From NCBI GenBank assembly GCA_002683515.1, contig NYTN01000060.1, forward strand, positions 1-11,101: DNA of 11,101 nucleotides, in the 5' to 3' direction. Under the pieces are notes generated by a model, which saw only the letters and a list, made by a program, of their open reading frames with translations, ran no database searches and was not told the origin of the DNA. Of this stretch, positions 1-6,949 are shown in pieces. This DNA comes from Rhodobiaceae bacterium (GTDB lineage: Bacteria > Pseudomonadota > Alphaproteobacteria > RS24). Position numbers and translations under genes: made by a program. Within the stretch, counting starts at the first letter, position 1, and every line of letters begins with the position of its first letter.

Positions 1-443
1 CAGGTCCAGTTCGCATGGTAAAGCAAAGGTCATACAAACTCATCATGACTTACGGCTATGAGCCGCTGCTCTTCAACTTGGAAGAAGACCCGCAGGAAAT
101 GAACAACTTGGCCGAGGATCCAGCGCATGCCGAGACACTGGCGCAACTTCAGACCCTCGCATTACAGAATTATGATCCTGGCGAATATGATGCGCAAATC
201 AGGCAAAGCCAGAGAGAGCGTATTTTCCTACGCGGCCTCTCCGAGGATTCGGAAGCCGATCCCAACTGGGCCTTTGTTGCACAACCTGGTGATGCAGATC
301 GCTTTGTCCGTGGAGGTGGCCTGAAAAAGGGGGCGCACGCTACAAAGGCGCGCTATCAGTTTCCCAAAAGGGCCCCCGCCATGCCGACTCCGAGCCCAGA
401 GCTTGATGCTTCGATTATTCCTCCACCCCGGTTTCGGCGATAA
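1..443 (+). CDS. Sulfatase, C-terminal part (5' end outside window)
   Basis: This is the C-terminal end of a type I (formylglycine-dependent) sulfatase, an enzyme that hydrolyses sulfate esters. The reading frame is open from base 3 through the left edge, so the ATG at 15 is internal. The recognisable part is the motif YKLIMTYGYEPLLFNLEEDP followed by EMNNLAEDP. This is the usual C-terminal sulfatase pattern in which the 'K-(Y/L)-I' strand leads into 'L(Y/F)-(D/N)-L-x-x-DP-x-E-x-x-N-L', as in choline-sulfatase and related arylsulfatases. The tail (QSQRERIFLRGL and a basic, proline-rich end PPPRFRR) resembles the C-terminal extension of choline-sulfatase-like enzymes. The catalytic Cys/Ser and the metal site lie outside the window, so activity and substrate cannot be judged. 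It converges on the TRAP permease gene with about 80 bp between the two stop codons. I see no strong terminator hairpin there, only a T-run at 444-449. Confidence 0.85.
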   Translation, partial: GPVRMVKQRSYKLIMTYGYEPLLFNLEEDPQEMNNLAEDPAHAETLAQLQTLALQNYDPGEYDAQIRQSQRERIFLRGLSEDSEADPNWAFVAQPGDADRFVRGGGLKKGAHATKARYQFPKRAPAMPTPSPELDASIIPPPRFRR

Positions 444-523
444 TTTTTTAACAGGCATAGGCGTTAGTCGGAGTGTGGTTTGGCTTTATAGACGCATTGT
501 GGTCTGTGTGGCATTCAGAAGCA

Positions 524-2383
524 TCAGGAACCCATTGAGGGTTTAGTGCTGAATAGACCTGCTGCGCGGCTAATCAAAAGTGCGCCCAAAACAAAGCAAG
601 CCCAATGTATGACTGGGAAAGTAAGTAAGAGCCCTACACCGATTAGGGCACGAAGTACGCTCTCACTAATTGAAATAGGTTTTTGATCGAATCTAGCGAG
701 GGCAGTGCTAACTAGCCAAATCATCATAATGATTCTTGGAAAAACAAGTGATGCATCCATGATGTCAAAATACTCTGAAAAAATAATACAAGGATAATAA
801 ACAAAAATAAATGGGATTAAAAATTTTGCAAATCCTAGCCGTATCGCCATGACGGCGGTCGCAAGAGGTTTCGACCCAGCAATTGGAGCTGCCGCATAGG
901 CGGCAAGCGCTACCGGTGGTGTGATTGAAGACGCGACCCCGTAATAAAAAACGAATAAGTGGGCGAGCAAAAGAGGAATATCAAAATTCTCAATAGCAGG
1001 CCCCATTATGAGTACAATAATGAGATAGGCGGGTAGCGTTGGCATTCCCATACCGAGAACCAGAGCGCCAAGCATCGAAAAAATAAGCGCTAATAAAAGA
1101 CTGTTTTCACTTACACCGAGAATAAGGTTGGCAAATCGGAGGCCAACCCCAGTCATATTGACCACCCCAACGATGATTCCTATAGCCGCGATAGCTATCA
1201 AAAGCTTTCCACTCGCTTCCCCAGCCTTCTGAAAACTGCGGATGAGTCGTTTTGGTTCTTTTCTCAGCTCCGGGTTAATAAAACCGAAGATAAAGGCTGT
1301 GATGATGCCAAAAAATCCAGCATTTGGTGCAGATCTTCCCATAACCAAAACCGATATTATGACAGCAATTGGAGCAACAAACATCATCGCATGGAGGACG
1401 GTTTGCTTTGTAAGTATAAATTTTACTTCGGAGTCGATTTGGATTTTGGACTTTTTTGACTCGATAACCACACTAAGAAAAAGACTCAGGTAATAAAGGA
1501 AAGCTGGAACCACTGCCGCTAAGGCAATTGTCAGATAAGAAATTTCAGTTAGCTCAGCCATCAGAAAGGCTGCCGCTCCCATGATTGGGGGGACAATCTG
1601 TCCCCCACTAGATGCAGTCGCCTCAATACCACCTGCAAATTCTGGTTTGAAGCCCCGCTGTTTTGTTAAAGGAATAGTGAAGGTGCCCGTTCCGACAACG
1701 TTTGCAACGGTGCTTCCGCTCATGGTCCCAAAGAGGCTAGAAGCTACGATTGCTGCATGAGCTGGGCCACCACGTGTCCTAGAAGTTAAGAACATCGAAA
1801 TATCAAGTAATGACCTTCCAGCACCAGTGCCTTCCAACAGATTGCCAAGAACTACAAAAACCCAAACAACGCTGATAACAATAAGGGTTACATTTCCAAA
1901 AATACCGGAATAACCATACCAAATGCTCTCTGACAGCTCTTGAATCGTAAAGCCGGTATGTTTGAAAATTGAGGGCAGATAGGGGCCAATAAAGAGATAA
2001 ACAACACTGAGTGCAGCTATTACGAAGAGAGGCATTCCCCAAATGCGTCGAGCGTATTCCAAAAGTACTAAAACTCCGCCTACACCAATCCAGTGGTCAA
2101 GGCTTGTGAGAGTATAAAAACCAGTTTCGGTCTCGTTCTGAACTATCACAAAATTTATCAGGGCTGCTGTTGATAAAAGTATTAATCCTAGGTCTATAAG
2201 CTTTCCAACCCGAAGATATTCCAGCACCGGTCCATTGCCCGAAGGAAATCTCAAGAATGCTATTGAGACACTTAAAAATAGGCATGATGCGACATATTCG
2301 TTCTGACTAAATATGCCGAACCCTGCAGCATAAATAGCTATACACGCTATCACAAAGCTTAGGATCTGAAGGACAAATGTCAT
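524..2383 (-). CDS. TRAP transporter fused permease, 4TM/12TM (TAXI type)
   Basis: Inner-membrane permease of a TRAP (tripartite ATP-independent periplasmic) transporter, which drives solute uptake with an ion gradient. At 619 residues it is the fused form, with the small (DctQ-like) and large (DctM-like) subunits in one chain, as usual for TAXI-type systems. Hydrophobic segments fill the protein. The first four or so (about residues 5-25, 30-45, 62-82, 98-130) form the small-subunit part. The DctM-like part begins around residue 160 and carries FGTMSGSTVANVVGTGTF (218-235) and SSGGQIVPPIMGAAAFLMAE (258-277). A second, related GMGMPTLPAYL...SSITPPVALAAYAAAP block follows in the C-terminal half; the paired repeats are typical of the DctM inverted-repeat fold. 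The start has only a weak TAGG five bases upstream, unlike the perfect site of the binding-protein gene before it. The two genes are separated by 91 bp holding a strong hairpin. The gene is noticeably AT-rich. Confidence 0.95.
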   Translation of the reverse strand: MTFVLQILSFVIACIAIYAAGFGIFSQNEYVASCLFLSVSIAFLRFPSGNGPVLEYLRVGKLIDLGLILLSTAALINFVIVQNETETGFYTLTSLDHWIGVGGVLVLLEYARRIWGMPLFVIAALSVVYLFIGPYLPSIFKHTGFTIQELSESIWYGYSGIFGNVTLIVISVVWVFVVLGNLLEGTGAGRSLLDISMFLTSRTRGGPAHAAIVASSLFGTMSGSTVANVVGTGTFTIPLTKQRGFKPEFAGGIEATASSGGQIVPPIMGAAAFLMAELTEISYLTIALAAVVPAFLYYLSLFLSVVIESKKSKIQIDSEVKFILTKQTVLHAMMFVAPIAVIISVLVMGRSAPNAGFFGIITAFIFGFINPELRKEPKRLIRSFQKAGEASGKLLIAIAAIGIIVGVVNMTGVGLRFANLILGVSENSLLLALIFSMLGALVLGMGMPTLPAYLIIVLIMGPAIENFDIPLLLAHLFVFYYGVASSITPPVALAAYAAAPIAGSKPLATAVMAIRLGFAKFLIPFIFVYYPCIIFSEYFDIMDASLVFPRIIMMIWLVSTALARFDQKPISISESVLRALIGVGLLLTFPVIHWACFVLGALLISRAAGLFSTKPSMGS

Positions 2384-2430
2384 AGGTGCCTAGGTCAGAT
2401 GATAAATTCAAAAGAGAGCAGATTTATTTT

Positions 2431-2472
2431 TTACTGGCACCTGCTCATAAATCTGTGAGCAGGTGCCAGTAA
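2431..2472 (-). promoter_or_regulatory. Perfect 17-bp intercistronic hairpin between TRAP genes
   Basis: Bases 2431-2447 (TTACTGGCACCTGCTCA) are the exact reverse complement of 2456-2472, with an 8-base loop (TAAATCTG). The stem starts two bases after the stop codon of the binding protein and ends 47 bases before the permease start. On the transcribed (minus) strand the stem is followed by an A-rich run, not a U-run, so it is not a classic intrinsic terminator. Its position fits an mRNA-stabilising or attenuating stem-loop that lets the periplasmic binding protein be made in excess over the membrane permease, an arrangement known from binding-protein transporter operons. The structure is directly visible; the role is inferred. 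Confidence 0.8.
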
Positions 2473-2474
2473 CT

Positions 2475-3500
2475 TTATTTGGCGTCTGCAGGCACTAGGT
2501 CAGCAGGAACGTCAAAGCCAGCTTCCTTATAATACCGATATGCGCCCGCATGTAGGGGAGCAAGCATCTGGGAAAACACTGTTTCTTTTGTGACTGCGCG
2601 TAATACAGGAGCCACCGAATAGAACTCTTCCATATTCTCCCACATTGCCTTCGTCATATCATAAATCATTCGTTCGTTTGCAGAGGCGGAGGCTCCCATG
2701 ACGTGCCAGAATGCTAAACTAAACACGTCCTCATCACCATTTGTTTGCCCGGTGTAGGTGCCGCTCGGAATGATGGCAACGTTTTGGCCCGCGGCAGCAA
2801 TACTATCTCCACTTTGTTCAACTTGTTCTTTGCTTAAGCCGAGTAATGTAAATGTCTTGTTACTACCAAACTGCTGGACAATTGAGCTGCCTGTTGGTGC
2901 TGGTCGTGAGTAGACGTCAACTTGACCATCTGAAAAAGCTTGGCCGCCTTGAGGCCAACCTAGCTTAATTCCTTCATAATCAGTGCCGCTTTCATACCCC
3001 ACCCCAACTTTTAAAATGCGAGTCGATGTTGCACTTGCGGCACCAGAAGGCGGGCCTAAATACACTTTCTTACCCTTAACGTCTGCAAGTGTCTTAAGTC
3101 CGAGATCGCCGTCAGCAAGAAAATGATAGATGCCAGCCTCATAACTGAAAATCGAACGCAAATTTGCGGCAAGTTCTTTAGCGTTCTCCATTTTTGAATA
3201 CATCGCACGTTGGTTTTGCATGTGTCCGACGGCAGCTACTGGCATCGGAGCAATCATGATTTTGCCTTCACCGAGACCAATCATTGATTTTGTTAGGGTC
3301 TGAGACGCGTTGATCTGCAATTGGTAATCAGTGTGCGCTGTGGCTACTTTGTCGAAAGCAACAGTAGCCACATAGGCACCACTGCCAGGGCTTGCTGTCT
3401 GAGCTTTAACTAGATCCTTTGCGACAGCAACTTGGCTGCCAATGGTAAAAACCGCGCTAGCAACCAGAGCAACTGCGCTATTTTTAAGGTTTAGATGCAT
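2475..3500 (-). CDS. TAXI family TRAP transporter solute-binding protein
   Basis: Periplasmic substrate-binding subunit of the TRAP transporter encoded just downstream. It has 341 residues, normal for the TAXI family (TRAP-associated extracytoplasmic immunogenic protein). A Sec signal peptide is clear: MHLNLKNS, a hydrophobic stretch (about 9-20), and a likely signal peptidase I site AVA|KD after residue 27. The mature protein opens with the typical TAXI pattern, AQTASPGSGAYVATVAFDKV (34-53). Further family-like stretches are GKKVYLGPPSGAASATSTRIL in the middle and AFSDGQVDVYSRPAP, where the ligand-gating region is expected. The start is well supported by a perfect AGGAGG at 3506-3511, five bases before the ATG. 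TAXI proteins have been linked to dicarboxylates, amino acids and other small acids, but the ligand cannot be read from the sequence. The long leader upstream holds two inverted-repeat structures and probably its own promoter. Confidence 0.95.
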   Translation of the reverse strand: MHLNLKNSAVALVASAVFTIGSQVAVAKDLVKAQTASPGSGAYVATVAFDKVATAHTDYQLQINASQTLTKSMIGLGEGKIMIAPMPVAAVGHMQNQRAMYSKMENAKELAANLRSIFSYEAGIYHFLADGDLGLKTLADVKGKKVYLGPPSGAASATSTRILKVGVGYESGTDYEGIKLGWPQGGQAFSDGQVDVYSRPAPTGSSIVQQFGSNKTFTLLGLSKEQVEQSGDSIAAAGQNVAIIPSGTYTGQTNGDEDVFSLAFWHVMGASASANERMIYDMTKAMWENMEEFYSVAPVLRAVTKETVFSQMLAPLHAGAYRYYKEAGFDVPADLVPADAK

Positions 3501-3524
3501 TTCTTCCTCCTAAAAGCATATGAA

Positions 3525-3573
3525 CAATCGATTGCCTAAAAACTTTGAAACAAATAAGAGAAGGAGGCAATCG
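3525..3573. promoter_or_regulatory. Inverted repeat with overlapping palindrome in the TAXI gene leader
   Basis: CGATTGCCT at 3529-3537 pairs exactly with AGGCAATCG at 3565-3573 (9 bp, 27-base loop). The near arm also belongs to a perfect 10-bp palindrome, CAATCGATTG at 3525-3534, so the two foldings exclude each other. The block begins 14 bases upstream of the AGGAGG of the binding-protein gene. It could be a pair of protein-binding sites with half-site GGCAATCG, or a leader RNA with two alternative folds. The repeats are seen; the function is inferred. Confidence 0.5.
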
Positions 3574-3638
3574 CTTTTTCTCAGTCAAATATCTAAAAGA
3601 CCAGATAGTCTCAACCACATAAGTTCTGCCCAAATGGA

Positions 3639-3656
3639 TATTGCTAATTAGCAATA
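3639..3656. promoter_or_regulatory. 18-bp perfect palindrome, candidate operator
   Basis: TATTGCTAATTAGCAATA is a perfect 18-bp palindrome. It lies in the 196-bp gap between the aldehyde dehydrogenase stop and the TAXI binding-protein start, about 140 bp upstream of the latter. As an RNA it would form only a short AT-rich stem and has no U-run, so an operator for a dimeric repressor or activator is more likely than a terminator. I did not see the same palindrome elsewhere in the window, including the GntR-GMC divergent region, so the binding protein need not be the local GntR regulator. Confidence 0.55.
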
Positions 3657-3696
3657 AAATTCGCAGGTCAGAAAATGAGGTTGCGGGCGCCTAACA

Positions 3697-5133
3697 TCAC
3701 CCGTAGATCTCGCTTGAATATCGGGTGGCTAGGAAAGCCTCCAGACCCTCAATGCCGCCTTCATGCCCATAGCCGCTAAATTTCAGGCCTCCGAAGGGCG
3801 TTTCAACCGAATGCACATGCAGCGAATTAATGGCTAGCATGCCAGCTTCGATCTCCGTTTTCAGAATACCGGCAGTTTTTGCACTTTTGGTAAAGGCATA
3901 GGCGGCCAGTCCGAACGGCAGGCTGTTCGCCCTGTCGATTACCTCTTCAAGCGATGAAAACCGAGCGGTGGGTGCAATAGGGCCGAACGGCTCTTCGGTC
4001 ATGATCCTAGCCGTGTCCGGTGCCTCCTTCAGCAATGTTGGGGCAAAGAAGCTTCCTTCGCTCTGGATCCGGGACCCGCCAACCAGAAGTTCGGCACCCT
4101 TGCTGACAGCATCCGAGACAAATCCATCCATGATGTCGATACGGCGTTCGGCCACAAGCGGGCCCATATTCATATTTTCATCAAGGCCGTCACCAACCTT
4201 TACAGCCTCAACCTGTTCCTTGAACAAGGCTAGAAATTTATCATGGATGCTGTCCTGAACAAAGAAACGCGTTGGTGAAACACAGACCTGCCCAGCGTTG
4301 CGAAACTTGCCGGCAGCGCAAAGTTTTGCAGCAGACTCAATGTCGCAATCCTCGAACACCATCACAGGTGAATGGCCGCCAAGTTCCATCGTACAACGGA
4401 TCATGTTCCGCGCTGCCAGTTGTTGCAGATGGATGCCAACAGGAACACTGCCTGTAAAGCTGAGCTTGCGTGGGATCGGGGAGGCAAGAAGATGCTCCGA
4501 GACTTCTGGTGGAATTCCGAAAACGATGTTCAGAACGCCGGCTGGCAGGCCGGCATCGGTCAATGCCCTGCCGATGGCAATGGCAGTTGCCGGGGTTTCT
4601 TCACTTGGTTTGATGGTTATGGAGCACCCAGCAGCCAGAGCCCCGGCCACCTTGCGCATCACATTGGTTGCTGGGAAGTTCCACGCAACAAAAGCTACCA
4701 CAGGCCCGACTGGTTCCTTACGGGCTTCATGCTGCATGTTTGGAAAGCGTGAAGCGATGATGCGGCCATAGATTCGCTTACCCTCCTCGGCATACCAGCG
4801 CAGCAGGTCAATGGCCGCGCGAAGTTCGATCCGAGATTCACCGATCGGCTTACCCATTTCACGTGTCAAATTGATGCAGATCCCTTCGAACCTTTCGTCG
4901 AGCAGACTCGCGGCCTTTTCCATAAGGTCTTGGCGGTTGTGCGGCGTCATCTTTCGCCAGATATTGAATCCGTCAAGACTGCTCTGCAAAGCTGCATCAA
5001 GATCGGTTGGGCTGGCATGAGGCAAGGTCCCTATGGTGCTGCCATCTGCCGGACAGACAACCGGTTCACTCTTGTTCGAGTTGCCGTCGGTCCATTCGCC
5101 GGCGATAAGCATCTTTAAGTCTGGATAGGACAT
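3697..5133 (-). CDS. NAD(P)-dependent aldehyde dehydrogenase (succinate-semialdehyde dehydrogenase-like)
   Basis: Cytoplasmic aldehyde dehydrogenase that oxidises an aldehyde to a carboxylate with NAD or NADP. Its 478 residues are normal for the family. All key elements are present: the oxyanion-hole Asn152 in WNFP, the cofactor-binding Lys175 in IKPSEETP, the cofactor loop FTGSVPVG (226-233), the general base Glu250 in MELGGHSP, the nucleophile Cys284 in NAGQVCVSPTRF, and the EEPFGP motif (380-385). The QVCVSPTRF context is typical of succinate-semialdehyde-dehydrogenase-like members, though the true aldehyde cannot be told from this. The start has an AGGAGA five bases upstream. The GMC alcohol dehydrogenase gene ends only 57 bp before it on the same strand, so the two probably act in series (alcohol to aldehyde to acid) and share a transcript. 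Base composition is clearly more GC-rich than in the TRAP genes downstream. Confidence 0.95.
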   Translation of the reverse strand: MSYPDLKMLIAGEWTDGNSNKSEPVVCPADGSTIGTLPHASPTDLDAALQSSLDGFNIWRKMTPHNRQDLMEKAASLLDERFEGICINLTREMGKPIGESRIELRAAIDLLRWYAEEGKRIYGRIIASRFPNMQHEARKEPVGPVVAFVAWNFPATNVMRKVAGALAAGCSITIKPSEETPATAIAIGRALTDAGLPAGVLNIVFGIPPEVSEHLLASPIPRKLSFTGSVPVGIHLQQLAARNMIRCTMELGGHSPVMVFEDCDIESAAKLCAAGKFRNAGQVCVSPTRFFVQDSIHDKFLALFKEQVEAVKVGDGLDENMNMGPLVAERRIDIMDGFVSDAVSKGAELLVGGSRIQSEGSFFAPTLLKEAPDTARIMTEEPFGPIAPTARFSSLEEVIDRANSLPFGLAAYAFTKSAKTAGILKTEIEAGMLAINSLHVHSVETPFGGLKFSGYGHEGGIEGLEAFLATRYSSEIYG

Positions 5134-5190
5134 TCGGCTCTCCTGTTATTTTCTCTTAAACCAAGACAGTAATTTGAAAGCTTTTGTAAT

Positions 5191-6798
5191 CTAGGATGCG
5201 GACAGAATCATGTCGGCAGCCTTTTCGGCGATCATATAGGTGGAGGCATTGGTGTTAGCCGATGTAATTAGGGGCATAACCGACGCGTCCACAACCCGCA
5301 ATCCATCAACGCCGCGCACCTTGAGATCAGGGCTGACAACGGCATTATCATCAACACCCATTCTGCACGTGCCTGTGCAGTGATAGACGGTGCCGCCACC
5401 TGATTGCGCGGAGTCCAGAATTTCTCCATCTGTTTTCACATCCGGACCTGGTACCATCTCGATATCCCACAAATGCCGGAACTCATCCTGCTGATAGATA
5501 TTACGAAGCATTTTGATACCGGCGATGATGGTTTTCTGATCAAGCTCAGTGTCCAAGTAATTTGGATATATTCTTGGATCTGCGTTGGGGTCCTTCGAGA
5601 CAATATCCACGCGACCACGCGACTCAGGGTGACACTGCCAAACCGCTGAGGTAAAGCCCGGATAGTGGTGCAGCGGATCCCCAGGCCTGTCGACTGAAAG
5701 CGGCATTACATTGAACTGGATGTCCGGACGTGCGGATGGCGCATATTCGGTTCGTGCACCTCCACCAACTTGACCGGCCCCAACAGTCAAGGCGCCGCGT
5801 CCCCGAATAGCCCAATTCAACCCCATCAAGACTAACGAAAACGGATTACGGATTTGATTGTTGAGAGACCTTTTTTCTTTCATCCTGACAATAGTTCGCA
5901 TCTGATAGTGATCCTGGAGATTTCCACCAACCCCGGGTCGGTTTACAATAACTGGAATCTCCAACTTCTTAAGTAAGCTACCAGGGCCAATGCCGGACAG
6001 TTGCAAAAGTTGAGGCGACTGGATGGCGCCAGCACTGAGAATGACCTCTTGGTTTGCCATTATCTCCATTGTTTCATTATTGTGACGAAACCTTATGCCT
6101 TTTGCCTGCCTACCAGAGATAACAATTTTTTCTACCAGTACATTGGTTATTACCGTGAGATTTGAACGAGTTAAGGCCGGCTTTAGGAATGCATTGGCTG
6201 CGCTACTGCGCCATCTGCGTCCAATAGAAAGGTGATAAGCGCCAACGCCAAGTGTTGTGGCACCGTTGAAATCATCATTATGAGTGAGGCCGAGCTGTCT
6301 GGCTGCGCGAAGCCATGCATCACAATGTGGATGATTGTTACGAAGCTGTGAGACCTGAAGTTCCCCATGGCTTCCATGATATTGTGACGGCGGCCCGGTG
6401 AATGACTCCAAGCGGCGAAAGTGGGGCAGAACATCGGCCGAAGACCAGCCCCAGTTTCCAAGCTCTGCCCATTCATCAAAGGTTTCTTTTTGGCCGCGAA
6501 TGAAAATCAGTCCATTGATGCTGCTTGAGCCTCCGATCACCTTGCCACGGGGCCAGTCAATTGAGCGGCCGGTGGTACCTTCGGAAGGCGTTGTTGCGAA
6601 ATGGCGTGAAACTGATGGGTTGTTGATCGACCTGAAATACCCAACCGGAAGTTTCAGCCAGAAATTTTTATCCCAGCTGCCCGCCTCCACCAGTAAGACC
6701 TTATTTCTTGATTTAGCTGATAGCCTGTTTGCCAGAACGCAACCCGCCGAACCGGCACCAACAATGATGTGGGTGAATGGACCATTAATGGGCTTCAT
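5191..6798 (-). CDS. GMC family FAD-dependent alcohol dehydrogenase (choline dehydrogenase-like)
   Basis: Flavoprotein of the glucose-methanol-choline oxidoreductase family, which oxidises an alcohol to an aldehyde or ketone. Counted from Met at 6798 it has 535 residues, the usual size. The N-terminus has the FAD-binding motif IIVGAGSAGCVLANRL, with GxGxxG at 14-19 and Glu38 at the end of the second strand. GMC signature 1 is at about 87-102 (GKVIGGSSSINGLIFIRG) and signature 2 at about 257-272 (GAIQSPQLLQLSGIGP). The catalytic His473 lies in HCTGTCRMG, and the partner Asn is in the ANTNAS segment (515-517), where most relatives have Pro instead of Ser. An in-frame ATG at 6816 would add MFRFFS but has no ribosome site, while the ATG at 6798 has AGG nine bases upstream and puts the FAD motif at the normal distance from the start. 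It is the first gene of the minus arm, divergent from the GntR gene. 'Choline' is only the family label; the substrate is unknown. Confidence 0.93.
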   Translation of the reverse strand: MKPINGPFTHIIVGAGSAGCVLANRLSAKSRNKVLLVEAGSWDKNFWLKLPVGYFRSINNPSVSRHFATTPSEGTTGRSIDWPRGKVIGGSSSINGLIFIRGQKETFDEWAELGNWGWSSADVLPHFRRLESFTGPPSQYHGSHGELQVSQLRNNHPHCDAWLRAARQLGLTHNDDFNGATTLGVGAYHLSIGRRWRSSAANAFLKPALTRSNLTVITNVLVEKIVISGRQAKGIRFRHNNETMEIMANQEVILSAGAIQSPQLLQLSGIGPGSLLKKLEIPVIVNRPGVGGNLQDHYQMRTIVRMKEKRSLNNQIRNPFSLVLMGLNWAIRGRGALTVGAGQVGGGARTEYAPSARPDIQFNVMPLSVDRPGDPLHHYPGFTSAVWQCHPESRGRVDIVSKDPNADPRIYPNYLDTELDQKTIIAGIKMLRNIYQQDEFRHLWDIEMVPGPDVKTDGEILDSAQSGGGTVYHCTGTCRMGVDDNAVVSPDLKVRGVDGLRVVDASVMPLITSANTNASTYMIAEKAADMILSAS

Positions 6799-6949
6799 GG
6801 AGAAAAACCTAAACATTCTATATTTATTATGTTATAAGTTTTATATCAAGTTAGCCGAACTGGCAAGCCTTTTGGTCTCGCGAGGGGAGGTTCGGCATGG
6901 CGGGCAGCCGTCAACCGAGAGGGGTTTTTCTGCTTCGGAAGGCTTTCAA
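6799..6949. promoter_or_regulatory. Divergent promoter/operator region between GMC and GntR genes
   Basis: These 151 bp must hold the promoters for both arms. The GMC-proximal half (6817-6850) is very AT-rich and contains TTGATA on the minus strand (6844-6849), a fair -35. The -10 candidates at the right spacing are poor. The GntR-proximal half is GC-rich and carries a 7-bp inverted repeat, GCCGAAC (6854-6860) and GTTCGGC (6890-6896). Between its arms is an 8-bp palindrome, CTCGCGAG (6877-6884). These are the best candidate sites for the adjacent GntR protein. The GntR start is set by GGAAGG at 6937-6942. Exact promoter positions are uncertain. Confidence 0.45.

Noticed and set aside
2431..2472. 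Intrinsic terminator for the TAXI binding-protein gene
   Set aside because: The hairpin is strong, but on the minus strand it is followed by an A-rich tract instead of a U-run, and the permease downstream needs read-through.
4298..4771. Long plus-strand open frames (also 4372-4752) inside the aldehyde dehydrogenase gene
   Set aside because: They are antisense to a gene with all catalytic motifs, show no family features, and arise from its GC-rich codon pattern.
6398..6949. Upstream extension of the GntR frame by 184 codons
   Set aside because: It lies antisense over the GMC gene and its promoter region. The ATG at 6950 has a good ribosome site and begins right before the helix-turn-helix domain.
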